From NCBI RefSeq assembly GCF_910592395.1, contig NC_088314.1, positions 4,402,001 to 4,466,000 of the forward strand: a stretch of 64,000 nucleotides of DNA. The letters run 5' to 3'. This document shows positions 1 through 11,810 of this stretch, piece after piece; the stretch's first letter is position 1; each line of letters begins with the position of its first letter. Below the pieces are notes generated by a model. The model made no database searches and was not told where the DNA came from. It was given only the letters and a program-made list of their open reading frames with translations. The position numbers and the translations under genes were made by a program. This DNA comes from Lineus longissimus. Its lineage: Eukaryota; Nemertea; Pilidiophora; Heteronemertea; Lineidae.

Positions 1-360
1 CAGGTGTACTTGGTAACAAGGTACCATATAGCACTTTATATCTATAGACTTCACAATGATGACACAGACATCAGCGTGTTCTTGTATGTCGTCTAAACAT
101 AGGTAGGTGGACTTCACACAATACTAAATGACAATGAGGTAGCCTACCATAAAGCAGGATGTCCTAGATATGCAGGTGTACTTGATTATAAGGTACCATG
201 GAGCAGGTTATCTCAATGGACTTGACAATGATGACAGAGAGTTCGTGCAATTATCGCCAAATATTTTAATGGACAGGAGATGCAAAATAACGTTACAACG
301 TAAATGGCGATAATATGCACCTTCAGCAGCAGGGTGTCCTCAATATCCAGGTGTAGGCCT
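1..360. repeat. Degenerate short tandem-like repeat
   Basis: The motifs 'caggtgtactt', 'aaggtaccat', 'agcaggatgtcct' and 'gacttcacaatgatgaca' recur in imperfect copies (for example near 1, 105, 172 and 330), giving a degenerate repeat with units of very roughly 60-170 bases. No coding potential is evident. The array may continue beyond the left edge. The family is not recognised. Confidence 0.45.
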
Positions 361-705
361 AGGCCTATTCACAATGAATTCCACCAATACTACGCCACTA
401 GTCACCCATTACACAGCTACTACCACATCAGAACCGTATGTACGTATAGCTACATACACGGCATGCACACCGCCAGCAGCCAGCCACACTGAGAAATCAT
501 TCATGCATTGGCCATCCGATGCGTTATTTCACGACCACTTCTCTGTCAAAATTCTCAAAAACAGGAGTACATTGCAATGACAATAACACTGCCACTTAGT
601 CATGTACACTACAGTTACAATCAGTGCAACAATTTCGAGAAATCTTTGTTTACACTGTGTCCCTAACCATGAAAGCATAATGTCGTTTTGGCCGAAGTGC
701 ACCCG

Positions 706-720
706 GCCCGCCATCTTCTC
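706..720 (-). promoter_or_regulatory. YY1-like AAGATGGCGG element
   Basis: The minus strand reads GAGAAGATGGCGGGCC, matching the AAGATGGCGGC consensus often found at or just after animal transcription starts. No first exon could be attached to it with confidence, so a promoter role is inferred only from the motif. Confidence 0.25.
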
Positions 721-1652
721 GGATTGCAACGACCTCATTCTAACGATGAAATTTCCACTTTAGCCGAGAAAATCTTACGGGATCGCAAGCCAAAAATTAC
801 AGCATATTGCTACGTAACGAATCTATGAGATTCATACTACAATATTACATTTCAAATAACAGTTCTCATGGCCAATGACAGTAAGAACATCAAGGGAAAT
901 ATAGCGATATAAAACCCTCTTACCTTCACACAGCTGACCATGCTGCCAGATAACGGCGTGAGCTGGCGTCGTGCCAATGCGGCACTACTTTCCTTCAATG
1001 TGCGCTCCCAAGCTGTTATTTCGTGCAGAAAATGACAATAGAAACACACCAAATAGCTTTAGATCATTTATCGTTTATTACTAACACAATAACACGCATC
1101 TTACTCGAACGTACTGAAAGACCTATATCTTCTACCTGGGCTCACCTACCACATATCAATCCGCTTCCTCTGCACAATCCGGGAAAAGTTCAGAATTTAG
1201 ACAGGTTTCCAAATTCGAACAGTTCAACGTTAAATTATAGAAACTACATCGCATTTCCGAACGTGTCCAATTTCTGACATTTCCCGACGTTTACGTCACT
1301 GGAATTTCTGAGGGAATGCCTCGAACCGCGAAATTCAAAACAGCTGGCAATGTGCCAACTTACACTTTTGCCCAATTACTGCCAACTGGTCACATAAATC
1401 AAAATAAATCTATTTTATATCAAAACCTGATTGTTATGCAGACCTCTTCAACTTTTTTTCAAGCTTCGAACTCCTGGCATAAAGCGACAAAAAATATTTT
1501 TGTAATTTACGCTTTTTGCCCCCTGGTGGGCTGAATTAGAGTCAAACCGGGCTAAATTTTTCTGTCAGCAGCATTTCAAAGGCTATTCTTCCCACTTGTT
1601 AAATTTGAAGTGCCTAGGCCTTACGGTTACAAAATGCCCAAAATGTCCACAG

Positions 1653-1672
1653 ATGGATGGATGGATGGATGG
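1653..1672. repeat. (GATG)n microsatellite
   Basis: About five uninterrupted GATG units in non-coding sequence. Confidence 0.9.
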
Positions 1673-1749
1673 CAGGAAGGACAGACGCCACTCGAATAGC
1701 TATTTGACTAGCTCTGCTGACTTTCGTCAGCTGAGCTAAAAACACTTAC

Positions 1750-4700
1750 GGAGGATTTGTGCCTCGGATCATGTCGACAATGTAATGCGTCTCAAAATCT
1801 TCAATTGCCCAATTTCCAATCCATGACTGTAACACAAATGAAAGAGTTTACTTTTTTTAGCATTTAGCATTTTGACAACTCTGATACAGTATTGTCAGGA
1901 GGCACATTTGAGGGAGCCGCATTAGAGAGGAATACTGGCCAAAAAATAGTTGCTTGACCAACAGTAGCCTGACCAAACAGTAGCCTGACCAAAAGGCTAT
2001 GGGGCTCTGTAACGAAACTCTCTACGTCCGCCATTTTTGTACCAAAAAAGGCATGACTGTCTAGTGTACATCTCAAAAACTCCCAACACAGAAGAAGAAG
2101 GAGCCGTGGGGGTCTTGTGGCTAAGGTCTTCGATATCTACATTCACCTACCTCTACTTTTGGATTAAGAGACCCCTCCTGCATAATGAGAGAAAGTTCAT
2201 CCAGGAAAAGTGCATGCACCTCGGGCATCTTAGCACAGCTAGCCTGGGCTAGCTTCAGCAAGTTGATCACTTGGGTGTATGCTTCTTCATTGATAGACTG
2301 CTCTCCATCAGCATCTGACTCATCTATAGAGGATTCAGGTCTGAAATAATTATATTCATATCTTTCAAGATTTGATAAAAATTATTCAATCACTCCAATG
2401 ATATTGAGTTTTTACATTACTCTTTTCACAGTATTATCTACCGTCTCAAAGTGCTTTACAATCGCAAACATATTACTCAGTCTATCAAGGAACTTTCCTG
2501 GAGAACCAAGGGCAGCCACAATCTAACACACGCAAGGACATTTCAGGCCAGTTGAGAGTTACAAAGTGGCACTGGCCACTGACGCTCAAACATTCTGCCA
2601 CCGCACTCCCCTGTTTCTCGAGTAAGACAAATACTGGTGGGGAAGAACACAAAATTATTATACATTAAGTTTGAGACGAATGTGCCTTTACCTGACGCGA
2701 GCTAAACTCTTGACCACCATGATCGTACCAATAACACCCATTCGCTTGTACCTGGTGGCCAAAAAGATGAAGATGGCAAAAATCTGAATTCCAACATTCG
2801 ACATTTTATCAGTAATTCTTTAAACAGTCTAGTGCAATTTTTGAAGATCTTCCCTGATTCTTCCGTTCAATGACATCAGTTGAAGAACTATAACACTGCA
2901 TCTCATTACAGAAGTGGCAATCCACATTTACTGGGGGATGTCAGGTTGCATGTTGCTATTAAGCACTCTTTTTTGTTCACCTCACCATTCCAACAAAAAA
3001 AGGCACTGGAATATAACTTGGGGCACAAGTTTTGTCTGTTCCTATTGAGCCGTCCACCACTAGCCAGAAAGCAGACGCCACTGTCTAATGTTGAGACGAG
3101 GAGCAACAAACTTTCTGAAGTAGAAGGGTAATCATGCTTTAGTTCACTTACTTTGGATTGATATTAGAGAGCTGTTTTCTTAAAATGATGAACATGTCAT
3201 CCTGAAGTAAAAAGGGTTGAGGCTGGTGAAAACATTCAATGTCAGAGGGCATTACCCTAAATGTATGAGCAGTCTGCTTCCAAATCAGCTTTTATATAAT
3301 TGATTTTTACGAATTTCGTATGATTTAGGCCTGTTTCTTGGTGGATCTTGTATGCGATTTTCATGAAACATCTTCTGAAAGGAACAAATGAAATATCTGA
3401 GATCTTTCAGTATGTATGAGCTAGTTTACCTGTAGAATGCCTCCCTCCTCTTGGTTCCTGAAGCCAAGTATACTCAATGTTGAATAAAGCTTTCTTATCT
3501 GAGATAGGGTAAGGTTATCCATGTAGTCAAGAAAACCCTAGAAAACAAGAACGATTACCACTACACTTACCGGTATATTATGATACTTACTACAGAGTGA
3601 TATAATGTACAAACGAAAAGCAGTTTACATTTGTTCCCCACCCTTATCCAGAAACCAAAGTGTGCACTTTCTGTGCAAGACTTGGCCATGTTCATCTCTC
3701 CAATACCACTGGCCAAAACAGGACAAGTGACAACTCATACTATCAAGGATCCAATCCAAACACAAAAAAATCAGCTACATGTATGAAGTTACCTTTACAA
3801 ACACTGCAAATGGGTGCATCTTCTCAAACTGTGACTCTACAAGATCAGCCAAGATATCGATCGAGGAGTCCGTCTCTCCCGGGTTACGGCGACCGATGTG
3901 GGTTACCAGATTACCGATAATCTCCTGGAAATAAGAATGCTACGATAAAATACGGTCCAGTCCAGTTTCTTTGTCAAACCAATCTCATCAGTGCTTAAAC
4001 TGAACAGTCTCTGAGATGCCAATACTGACTGTTTTCAATTTGGATCAGTCGATCCTGCAGAAATCACCCAATTCCTTCCTCCCCACAAGGCAGTCCCACC
4101 CCTGTTAGCCTGTTAGAATCACAATAATAAAATGATCATAATAAAATGTCCAATGACAATCTGTTCTTACCTGTCTGCAATATGCATCAAACGAGATGAA
4201 AGCATGTTTGTACATGGCACAGGCAAAACCTCGCACAATACATTCAGGAGATCGCAGAAGAGCTTCGGCTATAGAAAGGATGGAGGCAAAGTGTTCTCGT
4301 AAGATCTGCAAACAAAATTGACACAATTAATGAGATTTTTAATAGATCTTCTACAAAATGACTGCCTAGTCGAAGAATTTAAATTTCCTTAGCATGAATA
4401 ATGAAATGTTAACAGTTTCAATACTTGTTTGATAAAAAATCTTTGAACGAATTCTGAAGTCTCTGTATAAAATCAGGACACGGGAAACAACTGTTTCGTG
4501 AGTTGATTGATGTTCACAGTCAGATTGGATATTTGAACCTGCCTTGATCACAGTCAGATTGGATATTTGAACCTGTCTTGATCAGATATTTAAAATCAAA
4601 CATCCACTTTATAAAGGGATGTCTCACCTGTGAATAGGAGTTGAAAGCAGCCTGCAAGAGCACCTCAGTGAACAGTCCTGACCTGACTTTATTTCGGAAG

Positions 4701-7700
4701 AGTGGCTCGATCACCTTTGTCCTCTGAGCAAACGAGTGGAGAATCAGAAGTGCAAATACATCGATCACTTGGTGGCCTCCTGCTGTGTTGACCTCTGTGA
4801 TCACCTTGAACCAAACAATACGAATTAAACCTTGTCTGGCAGAAAACATTTCAAGTTTTTGACCAAACCAAGTTTTTAAGTGGATAACTAGGTCAGCAGA
4901 TGATACTACATGCAAATTTATCTAGTCAAGCTTCCAAGTGCCATTCCCACAGGAGAAATCCCATGAGTTTCAAGGTGCACACCTACTGAAAGGATTGCAA
5001 ATATGCATTGTTTCACCTTGGTCTGGAGAAAAACTGGTGTAATCCGTGCATGTTTTCTGTGCTTCTCCACAAAATAGCATAGAAAGACTCTGTGGTCTTG
5101 AAGACAGAGACTAACCTTGATCCAAGCATCCGCAACACTTTTCTGGAACCTGATTGACGATTTTATGGCGTCAAGAGTCAATGCCTCAATCGATCTATTC
5201 TCCTTCCCAACCGCCCCACGAGAAGCCCTCGCGCCTGCTGGGGTCGACGAGGAACTGGGGAAAAAACTTGGGGAGAAATCAAGGTTCTTTCTCAAACCAG
5301 TTATCACCTGAAAGAAATAATCAACAAATCAGAAAATTAACTCAGACTTTTTGGGCATCATGGTACATATCATCAAGCAAAATGTGGGATTGCAGCTTTT
5401 TTATGGTCTTATCACAGAAAATGGATATTATTGTTAGTGTAAGCCTAAAATATTTGTGGCAGAACAAACAAGTGCACGGAATTGCAAGACTAGAGTGCAA
5501 ATCTTGAATAAATGAACACTGGTACATAGGCCAGTATCAACAGCATGCAACAACTGCCATGCAGTCAACTTGGAATACTCTGGACTGATACTTTCATCTG
5601 GGGCATCTTGGTTGTTGACCGACTGCATCAGGAACTTGACAGCTACTGGTAACGCATCTTGATCAATTGAGGGCAGGCTCTGGAGGACAGATGTACGCAC
5701 TTCAGCCAGGACGTCAGATTTGAGGTATAAATTAGATAAAGCATCGAGGATAGGCACTGTCAGCTCACTGTTCTCACTCAATAAGTTCCTGGAAATAATG
5801 GGAAAGATGACACAGAATTATTGAGTAGCAGGTGGGAAATGAGGTAGCAGTAAAGTAGGCCTATTTGGGGCAACTATGATAATGACCTAAAACTTGGTAA
5901 ATTCCCCCTTCCTCTGAACTCTGTTACTTGTCAATGGTCATGTTAGCATCAAATATGCCCTGATCAAGTTATAAATTATTCAAGACTGGTCCCTCCTTTG
6001 GTTTCTGGGGCAAGAGCTATTCTGGGAGCAGCTTTAGAGCAACCTTCAAGTTTCACTGAGAAAATACCATCAGAATGTTACTTACTTCAACTGCGTGCCA
6101 ACATCAGCATGGTCTTTGTCCTCGACGATCTCAGGAAGGCACCCGATGATTTCTCTCTGCACCTCCAGCGATGTCACCTCAACCATCTCAAAGATTTTGG
6201 TCACCAGATCCTGCAGAGTATAACAGATACTGAAGATTAGTCAGAGACAGTTCTTTGAATGGGACAGGAGCTATGGCGCCTGTTTAAGTGACCAATATCT
6301 GCCGTAATGAAACCTTGTCTTCTTTGAATCAATCGACTTCCCAATATGCATTGCTTATTTTCACCTGGGTATGCAACAATGCAGTAGCCTAATGACAATC
6401 AGCGTCAAGAAGCATACAGCCGTAGTTTTGGCAGGTACCCCCCTATCAACATTCAGTTCTTAATTCACGAATTCTTCAATACGTGTCACGATGTTACATA
6501 CCTGAGAATTTACTACGTTACCTAACCACCTCAGTTGATTCATGACCAGATGTGACATACTGATGTTCGTACAATCCCCTTGGCTGAATATAGCACTGAA
6601 ATGAAGACAAACATCAAACAATTTTCTTCTTTTATGAATGCAAGAATAAATGATATTATATGATACTGTCCTTGTTAAAAGCCAAGAAATCTACAGAACG
6701 TTTTCAAGGCACTGCAAACCACTATATTTTCTTCGATCCAAACTTTTACGTAAATATTTTTCCCAGAGTTTACGCAAATTTCTGCAAACAGATTGATTCT
6801 CAAATGTTAAGTAAACTGTTTTGTACTTACTCTTCATCCTTGTCTGTCTCGACAAGTTTTTCAAGGAGGATGTTGATCAGTTTAGGTTGCAATTCATCCA
6901 GGCCCAGCAACAATCTGATCAGACTGTCCTGCTGACGACCATGGGCACTGCAAGGAAATAAAGAGTAACTTAGAGGAAAATATAACTTATAATTTTGTCC
7001 AGGTTCTTTTACGTTTTATCTTATTCTTGCCACTGCAGTACTCCTTATGGAATTATTGAAGAAAAAGTGGCAATCAGTACTGCTTGACAAAATCCACGAC
7101 CAAACACAGGATATACTGATGTGTTGTCAGTCCTTCTCCTGGTATCAAAGAAATAGACCATGCTTACCTGGCCTCACATTCTACAGAAGTTACCATGGAC
7201 ATCAAACTCCACTTGAACCTGAAGAAAATAACGAGATGAATACGTTTTGCGATCTTTTTTGAAGGGACTTCATTGAAAGATTTCATTTGGACATTTGCCC
7301 ATAACATCCAGATGGCTCGAGCAATTAGCTTTAAATCTGTCTGACTCATAGTTCCTTATAAGTCCAGTACCAAAGGGTAGCCAATATAAAAAAAGGTGTT
7401 TATTTATAGACTTTAGCAGAGAGAGCTGGAGTTGCAAGAGAGGTGCTGTCACAGGCAGCTTAGGACCTCACTGTCTGGAGAGATGTTATTATGCAGATGA
7501 CATGGACATGTCAAGTTAGGAGAGAGTGAGTGGAGCGACTTTAGGAACCCTGCTCTTATTTGCACATCTACCTACCTAACAGGGCTATCAATATGCTTCT
7601 GTAAGCCTTCCATGAACTCCTCCACAACTTCTTCATAGTCAATTTCTTTCTTGAGTGCCGAGCTGACTTTCCTTTGGAACACAGCTTGACTCGCACCTGA

Positions 7701-8184
7701 AATATAAAGTTCTAGATGTCAATCACTCCTCATCATCACTACTCACCTTAATGGCAATACTATTAATTTGGAACAACATATGGAAAATTGACCACTTTTG
7801 TCTAATTTTGCTGCTTTTCGCGTGGTTGCATTCATAACTGAAGTTCATCATTTGATGAGAAAATAAATGTTTCATGTCAATGTCATTGAAAAATCCAACC
7901 CATGGCCACATACTTATTTCATTGGGTCTGTTCCCAGCTTTCAAGATGACACCTGCTTCTTTTATGACAGTTCCAAATGTAGAATTGTCCACGAGCGCTA
8001 TGTCACCTCCTCCAGTAGGCCTAGCATCCTTCTTCTTCTTGCTCTGAGCACCTGAAGAAGAACGTTTCATAAGAAGATCTATCAAAGTCATCTTTTGTAC
8101 ATAATTTTACAACATTCATTTCATTTTCAACTTCATACCTGTCTTAACCATTCCATCCCCTGATTTTCTTTTCATAACTGGCAT
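1750..8184 (-). CDS. FANCD2: FANCD2, N-terminal half (17 exons, runs off left edge)
   Basis: Fanconi anaemia group D2 protein, the nuclear scaffold that is monoubiquitinated with FANCI to clamp on DNA during interstrand-crosslink repair. Exons read on the minus strand: 8139-8184 (ATG at 8184), 7914-8051, 7576-7696, 7168-7218, 6831-6947, 6502-6595, 6086-6210, about 5592-5788, 5116-5307, 4628-4804, 4171-4305, 3793-3924, 3430-3537, 3152-3201, 2692-2751, 2151-2340, 1750-1826. They encode about 669 residues, compared with about 1450 in human. Diagnostic matches to human FANCD2 include STFGTVIKEAGVILKAG near the N terminus, DAIKSSIRFQKSVADAWIK (5116-5307 exon), NKVRSGLFTEVLLQ and DNLTLSQIRKL. The lysine in YKRMGVIG (2692-2751 exon) aligns with the human ubiquitin acceptor Lys561. 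All junction phases agree except 5592-5788 to 5116-5307, which is out by one base. The start codon lies about 0.95 kb from the divergent PRRT3-like gene. Confidence 0.95.
4515..4582. repeat. 34-bp tandem duplication in a FANCD2 intron
   Basis: Two adjacent copies (4515-4548 and 4549-4582) beginning CACAGTCAGATTGG differ by a single base, so this is a recent local duplication. It lies in the intron between the 4628-4804 and 4171-4305 exons and has no evident function. Confidence 0.9.
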
Positions 8185-9134
8185 TCTTGACTCTTTCTCC
8201 TATTTTCCTTTCCTGCAAGAGTAACATTTGCATGTTAGTGCAAGTCAAGTGTAACTGACATGTGCGGTACGGTATTTATGGCACATCCTGCACAACCTGA
8301 CTTTCTGAACAAGTGTCTTCTTTCATGTCTTTCCTACTATCACCATCAGTATTATCTATTTATTGACTTTGATGAAAATATTGTTGGTCATGAAACATCT
8401 AGCCCTAGGTCCCCTAGGCCCCTAGGCCCCTAGGCCTAGGCACTTTTTGTCTTTGAGCAAGGCACTTAACCCTAGTACGTGTACTTGCTTCTCTCCACCA
8501 AGGTCGAGTAAATGGGTACCTAGCTATCAGGTTGGCACACTATAAATGTTAGTCCTGAACGTTGTATAGCTCGAGCTCAGACCTGTAATACTCCCAGAGA
8601 GTAGAGCTTGAACTACGAATGTACAGGCCAATAGCTAGGGGTAAGAATGTGAAGCGCTTTGAGCGACCGAAAATAGTTTGAGTTGGATTTAGCGCCATAT
8701 AACCTAATTATTATTAGTACAATAACGTGATACAGGTGTCACTACCGGGTGGCCATCATACACATGCGCGAATGACTCGACCTCATAAATGTCATATCGG
8801 GCAAAAAGATTTTACCTCAAATTTTGCCCAGTTCTTGAAGTTATGCGTCAAAATTGTTGTTTTCTTAGAATCACCGATGCATTGATGTATAGGATCGGAG
8901 AATGTATTAAATTAGATGAAAAACTGTGAGATAGCGTGAGTTTTATGACTTCATTTTCTTCACTTGACATGAACAATGGTGCCTTGGACTGGTGGAATCC
9001 AGGTCCAGGGTGGCCCAAAAAACATCCAGATAAAATTTGACAATGAACAGTAATTTCTTTGAAATATCCCTTAATTTAAGTTTATCTGCTCTTTCAGATC
9101 AAGTGACTGTGACAAAATGGTATAAGTCCTAGAC
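8185..9134. promoter_or_regulatory. Shared upstream region of FANCD2 and PRRT3-like gene
   Basis: The two coding starts face away from each other across about 950 bp, so both promoters must lie here or in upstream introns. A SINE-like repeat fills about 8410-8720. A YTTTCAG acceptor just before 9100 suggests that PRRT3 has an upstream 5'UTR exon. No TATA box is obvious. Confidence 0.4.
8410..8722 (+). repeat. SINE/MITE-like dispersed repeat
   Basis: The segment opens with repeated CCCCTAGG blocks and contains 'gcaaggcacttaaccct' and 'aaatgggtacctagc'. It ends in 'agcgctttgagcg' and 'agcgccatataacc' followed by an ATTATTATTAG tail. An AGCGCTTTGAG...GCGCTATATAA hairpin with an ATT-rich tail is, as I recall, typical of short interspersed elements in fish and marine invertebrates. 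Boundaries are approximate and I cannot assign a family. Confidence 0.55.
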
Positions 9135-11810
9135 ATGATGACATCAATCCAAAGTTGGAAATGTGGCCTGTTCGTGACTGCCATCATCCTGCTCTTGATT
9201 AGGGGAGGAATTGCTTTTCCTGATGCAACAAGCCCGGAATTCAAACAAAGCATAAAAGATGAAAGTCTTTCTTCTTGGGAGAAATTTTCTGAATTTTTCC
9301 ATAGTATTTTTAAGAAACCTGTTTTCGATTTCCACAACAGGGACAGGCGTTCGAGCCCTCGGCTTGATGTTAACCAGAAAAATGTCTCGGGTGGGTATAA
9401 AGCTGTTGGAATTAGTAATCATACAGAGGTCATCGATGCTTCAGGGCAGAACAATGATAGTGACATCAATCCAAAACCTGAACATAAACCTTTTGTTGTT
9501 TTTGGTGTCCATAGCGTAAACGCTACAGCTCCTGCAGCTGGTACTGAACTCGCTACCACGACGACTCTGCTGACTAGTCCGACGAATAGTGCCACAGTTT
9601 TAACAGAACCTGTGGTGCCTAGAGGAAACTCTAACGTAATTAATGAAGAACCAATGATTCCCCCTAATTCCTCCAAAATAGCAGAACTCGTGACCATGCA
9701 ACGAACCCCAACATCGCCTAATGTAGTCTCAACTCGGAAGACACTTGCAATTAAGTTTACTACTCGAGTTCCTTCAGTTGACATCACTACAGAACAGGAC
9801 AATACTGTTACTGAGTCACAGACTAGCCTAGAAGCTGAAGTAGCAGGAAAGCCTGAACCAACCGATAATCCAAGGTCTGAAAATGAAGTCAAACCTGAGC
9901 CTAAATCTTTGGGTAGCAGTCCGGAGCCAACAGCTGCAAAGGGAGCAGAACCAAAGCCTACCTCTACAATGGGAGCTGACCCAGAACCTAGCTCTGCAGC
10001 TGAAGCTGAACCCGAAGTGTTTGCGGCGACTCGGAAACCATTTGTTGAGCCAGTGCCTGTTTGGTATGAAGCAAAATTGGCATGGGGTCCCGCATGGGAG
10101 TTCCACATATATTTCGTTGGATTGGCTTTTGCAATTTTGGCTGTTTACTCCGTTGTGAGCATTTTACGACTGTGGCAAAAGAAGCAACTGTTAAGTCAGG
10201 GATTCTTCATTGCCGTCAATGTCGTACTTGCTATGATGGGAATATTCAGAGCTGTATATTTCTTGATTGATGGTTACAACTCGCACGAGGTATTCTCACC
10301 AGACGCTGTGGACTACTTCGTATACACTATAGGGTTCCCATTCCTAACTTCGGCATTTTGCATTTTATTCTTGGCACTGTTGCAGACAACTAAGGTACAG
10401 TTTATGTCACCACGAATTCAGAGCAGCCGTATCTTGGCAGTTGTTATTTCGGCCCACTTGATCTTGTCTGTTACAACAGATGCTGTCGTGGGAAGTATAG
10501 CATCCGCTCGCGCATTGATGTTTGTCTGTCAGTTAGTGTCAGTCATGTGGGGAATCTTATTGTTTGCTGGTTATTTCTACATCTTCAAAACTCTGTATTC
10601 TGCTGCTTTAAGACGACAGAAAGATCTCCTGAAACTGAGCCTTGGTAAATTGAGACTGCCTGGAATCAAGCCGATTCATAAACCACCCCGTCTGACACTT
10701 GGTCTCGGAGTTAAAGTCACTTTAGTGACAGCAATTACAGGTTTATTATACGCTGCGTTACAAATGTATGCCATGATTGGTGTTTATGGTGTGTTCTCAA
10801 AATCTATACCCGCTCCATGGCCATGGTGGTGTTTCAAATTTTCTTTGAGGATCCTGGAATTAGTGATGTGCTTTCTGATGAGTTACGTAGCCACGCAACC
10901 TTTTCGTTATCAGAAGCGTCCTAATCGCACAGTATGTGATTGCTTCTGCTGGGCGCCATGTCATGCTATCTGTGAGGGACAGGAATACGAGACGAAAGAA
11001 GATAGCATTTATTGGAATGAGATTCATGGTGTTTCTGTCAGCTACAGCCAGGAACTTGATCCTGGTGATCCGTCCCAAGTAACTGCCGCCAAATATATGG
11101 GATCTCCGGATGAGTCTATACCGCTAAGCAGTGAGGAAGAAGTAGCTTTACAGAAGTCAAGGTCAAATACAATCGATTCTGATTATGGGGACTTAGACTT
11201 GGGGAGTGGACCGATAGTCCTCAATCCACATGTTCTGTATCAGAGGAATCCTGAGCTTCTGTCTTTGAGGGAAGGGAGTCATAATGAAACAAAATTGGAA
11301 AATGAAACGAAATTGGATGAGCAAAGCCCAATCAAAATGCCACATTCCGTTAATTTGGAGGACAATCTGAATGGTGAGACTGATAATACGAAATTTGCAT
11401 CTCAACAAAATGAAAATGTGCAGGAACAAAAAGCTGATACTCCAAATCGAAAAGTAGCGAACAGACCGTCTAGTTTGAAAGCATTTTTACCAAGATCGCC
11501 AATGAAAGGCAACTTTCCTTTTCTGCATTCAAAAGCAGAACAAGCTGGTTACAGTAACCTTGACAATAAAATTGACCCTAAGAAAGCTGCCCCTGTGAAA
11601 CGGAGTGTAAGCGATGCAGCATCTTCGGTGAGAACAAAGAGTCACCAGGGCTCAAACTATCTGTCTCTGTCTGACCTTGAAGTTCATTCTGGTGTCCTTG
11701 ACACTGCAGAGTGCAAAAGTCAAGGTCAGGAAATGATCCCAAAGAGTCCAACTATACTGGAGGAGTCGGAGGAAGGAAAGACAGATCAAAAAGGAAATAT
11801 CAATGTTTGA
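9135..11810 (+). CDS. PRRT3: PRRT3/PRRT4-like proline-rich seven-pass membrane protein
   Basis: One uninterrupted 891-codon frame starting ATGATG at 9135; the second ATG is equally plausible. Residues 1-27 look like a signal peptide (hydrophobic FVTAIILLLIRGGIA). Residues about 30-300 form a Ser/Thr/Pro/Glu-rich extracellular stalk with KPEP-type repeats. About 315-590 hold seven hydrophobic helices beginning after PVWYEAKLAWGPAWE and ending LMSYVATQPFRYQKRP, the conserved block of vertebrate PRRT3 and PRRT4. A short Cys-rich stretch (CDCFCWAPCHAIC) follows, then a roughly 290-residue Ser-rich cytoplasmic tail. Length is close to human PRRT3 and PRRT4 (both around 900-980 aa). The molecular function of the family is poorly known. 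Head-to-head placement with FANCD2, its near neighbour in human, supports PRRT3, but a pre-duplication ancestor of both paralogues is equally likely. Confidence 0.88.
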   Translation: MMTSIQSWKCGLFVTAIILLLIRGGIAFPDATSPEFKQSIKDESLSSWEKFSEFFHSIFKKPVFDFHNRDRRSSPRLDVNQKNVSGGYKAVGISNHTEVIDASGQNNDSDINPKPEHKPFVVFGVHSVNATAPAAGTELATTTTLLTSPTNSATVLTEPVVPRGNSNVINEEPMIPPNSSKIAELVTMQRTPTSPNVVSTRKTLAIKFTTRVPSVDITTEQDNTVTESQTSLEAEVAGKPEPTDNPRSENEVKPEPKSLGSSPEPTAAKGAEPKPTSTMGADPEPSSAAEAEPEVFAATRKPFVEPVPVWYEAKLAWGPAWEFHIYFVGLAFAILAVYSVVSILRLWQKKQLLSQGFFIAVNVVLAMMGIFRAVYFLIDGYNSHEVFSPDAVDYFVYTIGFPFLTSAFCILFLALLQTTKVQFMSPRIQSSRILAVVISAHLILSVTTDAVVGSIASARALMFVCQLVSVMWGILLFAGYFYIFKTLYSAALRRQKDLLKLSLGKLRLPGIKPIHKPPRLTLGLGVKVTLVTAITGLLYAALQMYAMIGVYGVFSKSIPAPWPWWCFKFSLRILELVMCFLMSYVATQPFRYQKRPNRTVCDCFCWAPCHAICEGQEYETKEDSIYWNEIHGVSVSYSQELDPGDPSQVTAAKYMGSPDESIPLSSEEEVALQKSRSNTIDSDYGDLDLGSGPIVLNPHVLYQRNPELLSLREGSHNETKLENETKLDEQSPIKMPHSVNLEDNLNGETDNTKFASQQNENVQEQKADTPNRKVANRPSSLKAFLPRSPMKGNFPFLHSKAEQAGYSNLDNKIDPKKAAPVKRSVSDAASSVRTKSHQGSNYLSLSDLEVHSGVLDTAECKSQGQEMIPKSPTILEESEEGKTDQKGNINV

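Larger units (their letters stand above)
361..1749. other. Probable FANCD2 intron or intergenic DNA
   Basis: No exon of the remaining FANCD2 C-terminal half was found here, although FANCD2 must continue to the left of 1750. The stretch holds a YY1-like element on the minus strand (about 706-720), a doubtful exon-like segment (924-1012, minus) and a GATG microsatellite. Otherwise I see only AT-rich non-coding sequence. Confidence 0.5.

Noticed and set aside
9419-10108. 229-codon minus-strand frame inside the PRRT3-like gene
   Set aside because: It is the reverse of the repetitive Pro/Glu/Thr-rich stalk. The plus frame is conserved and full length.
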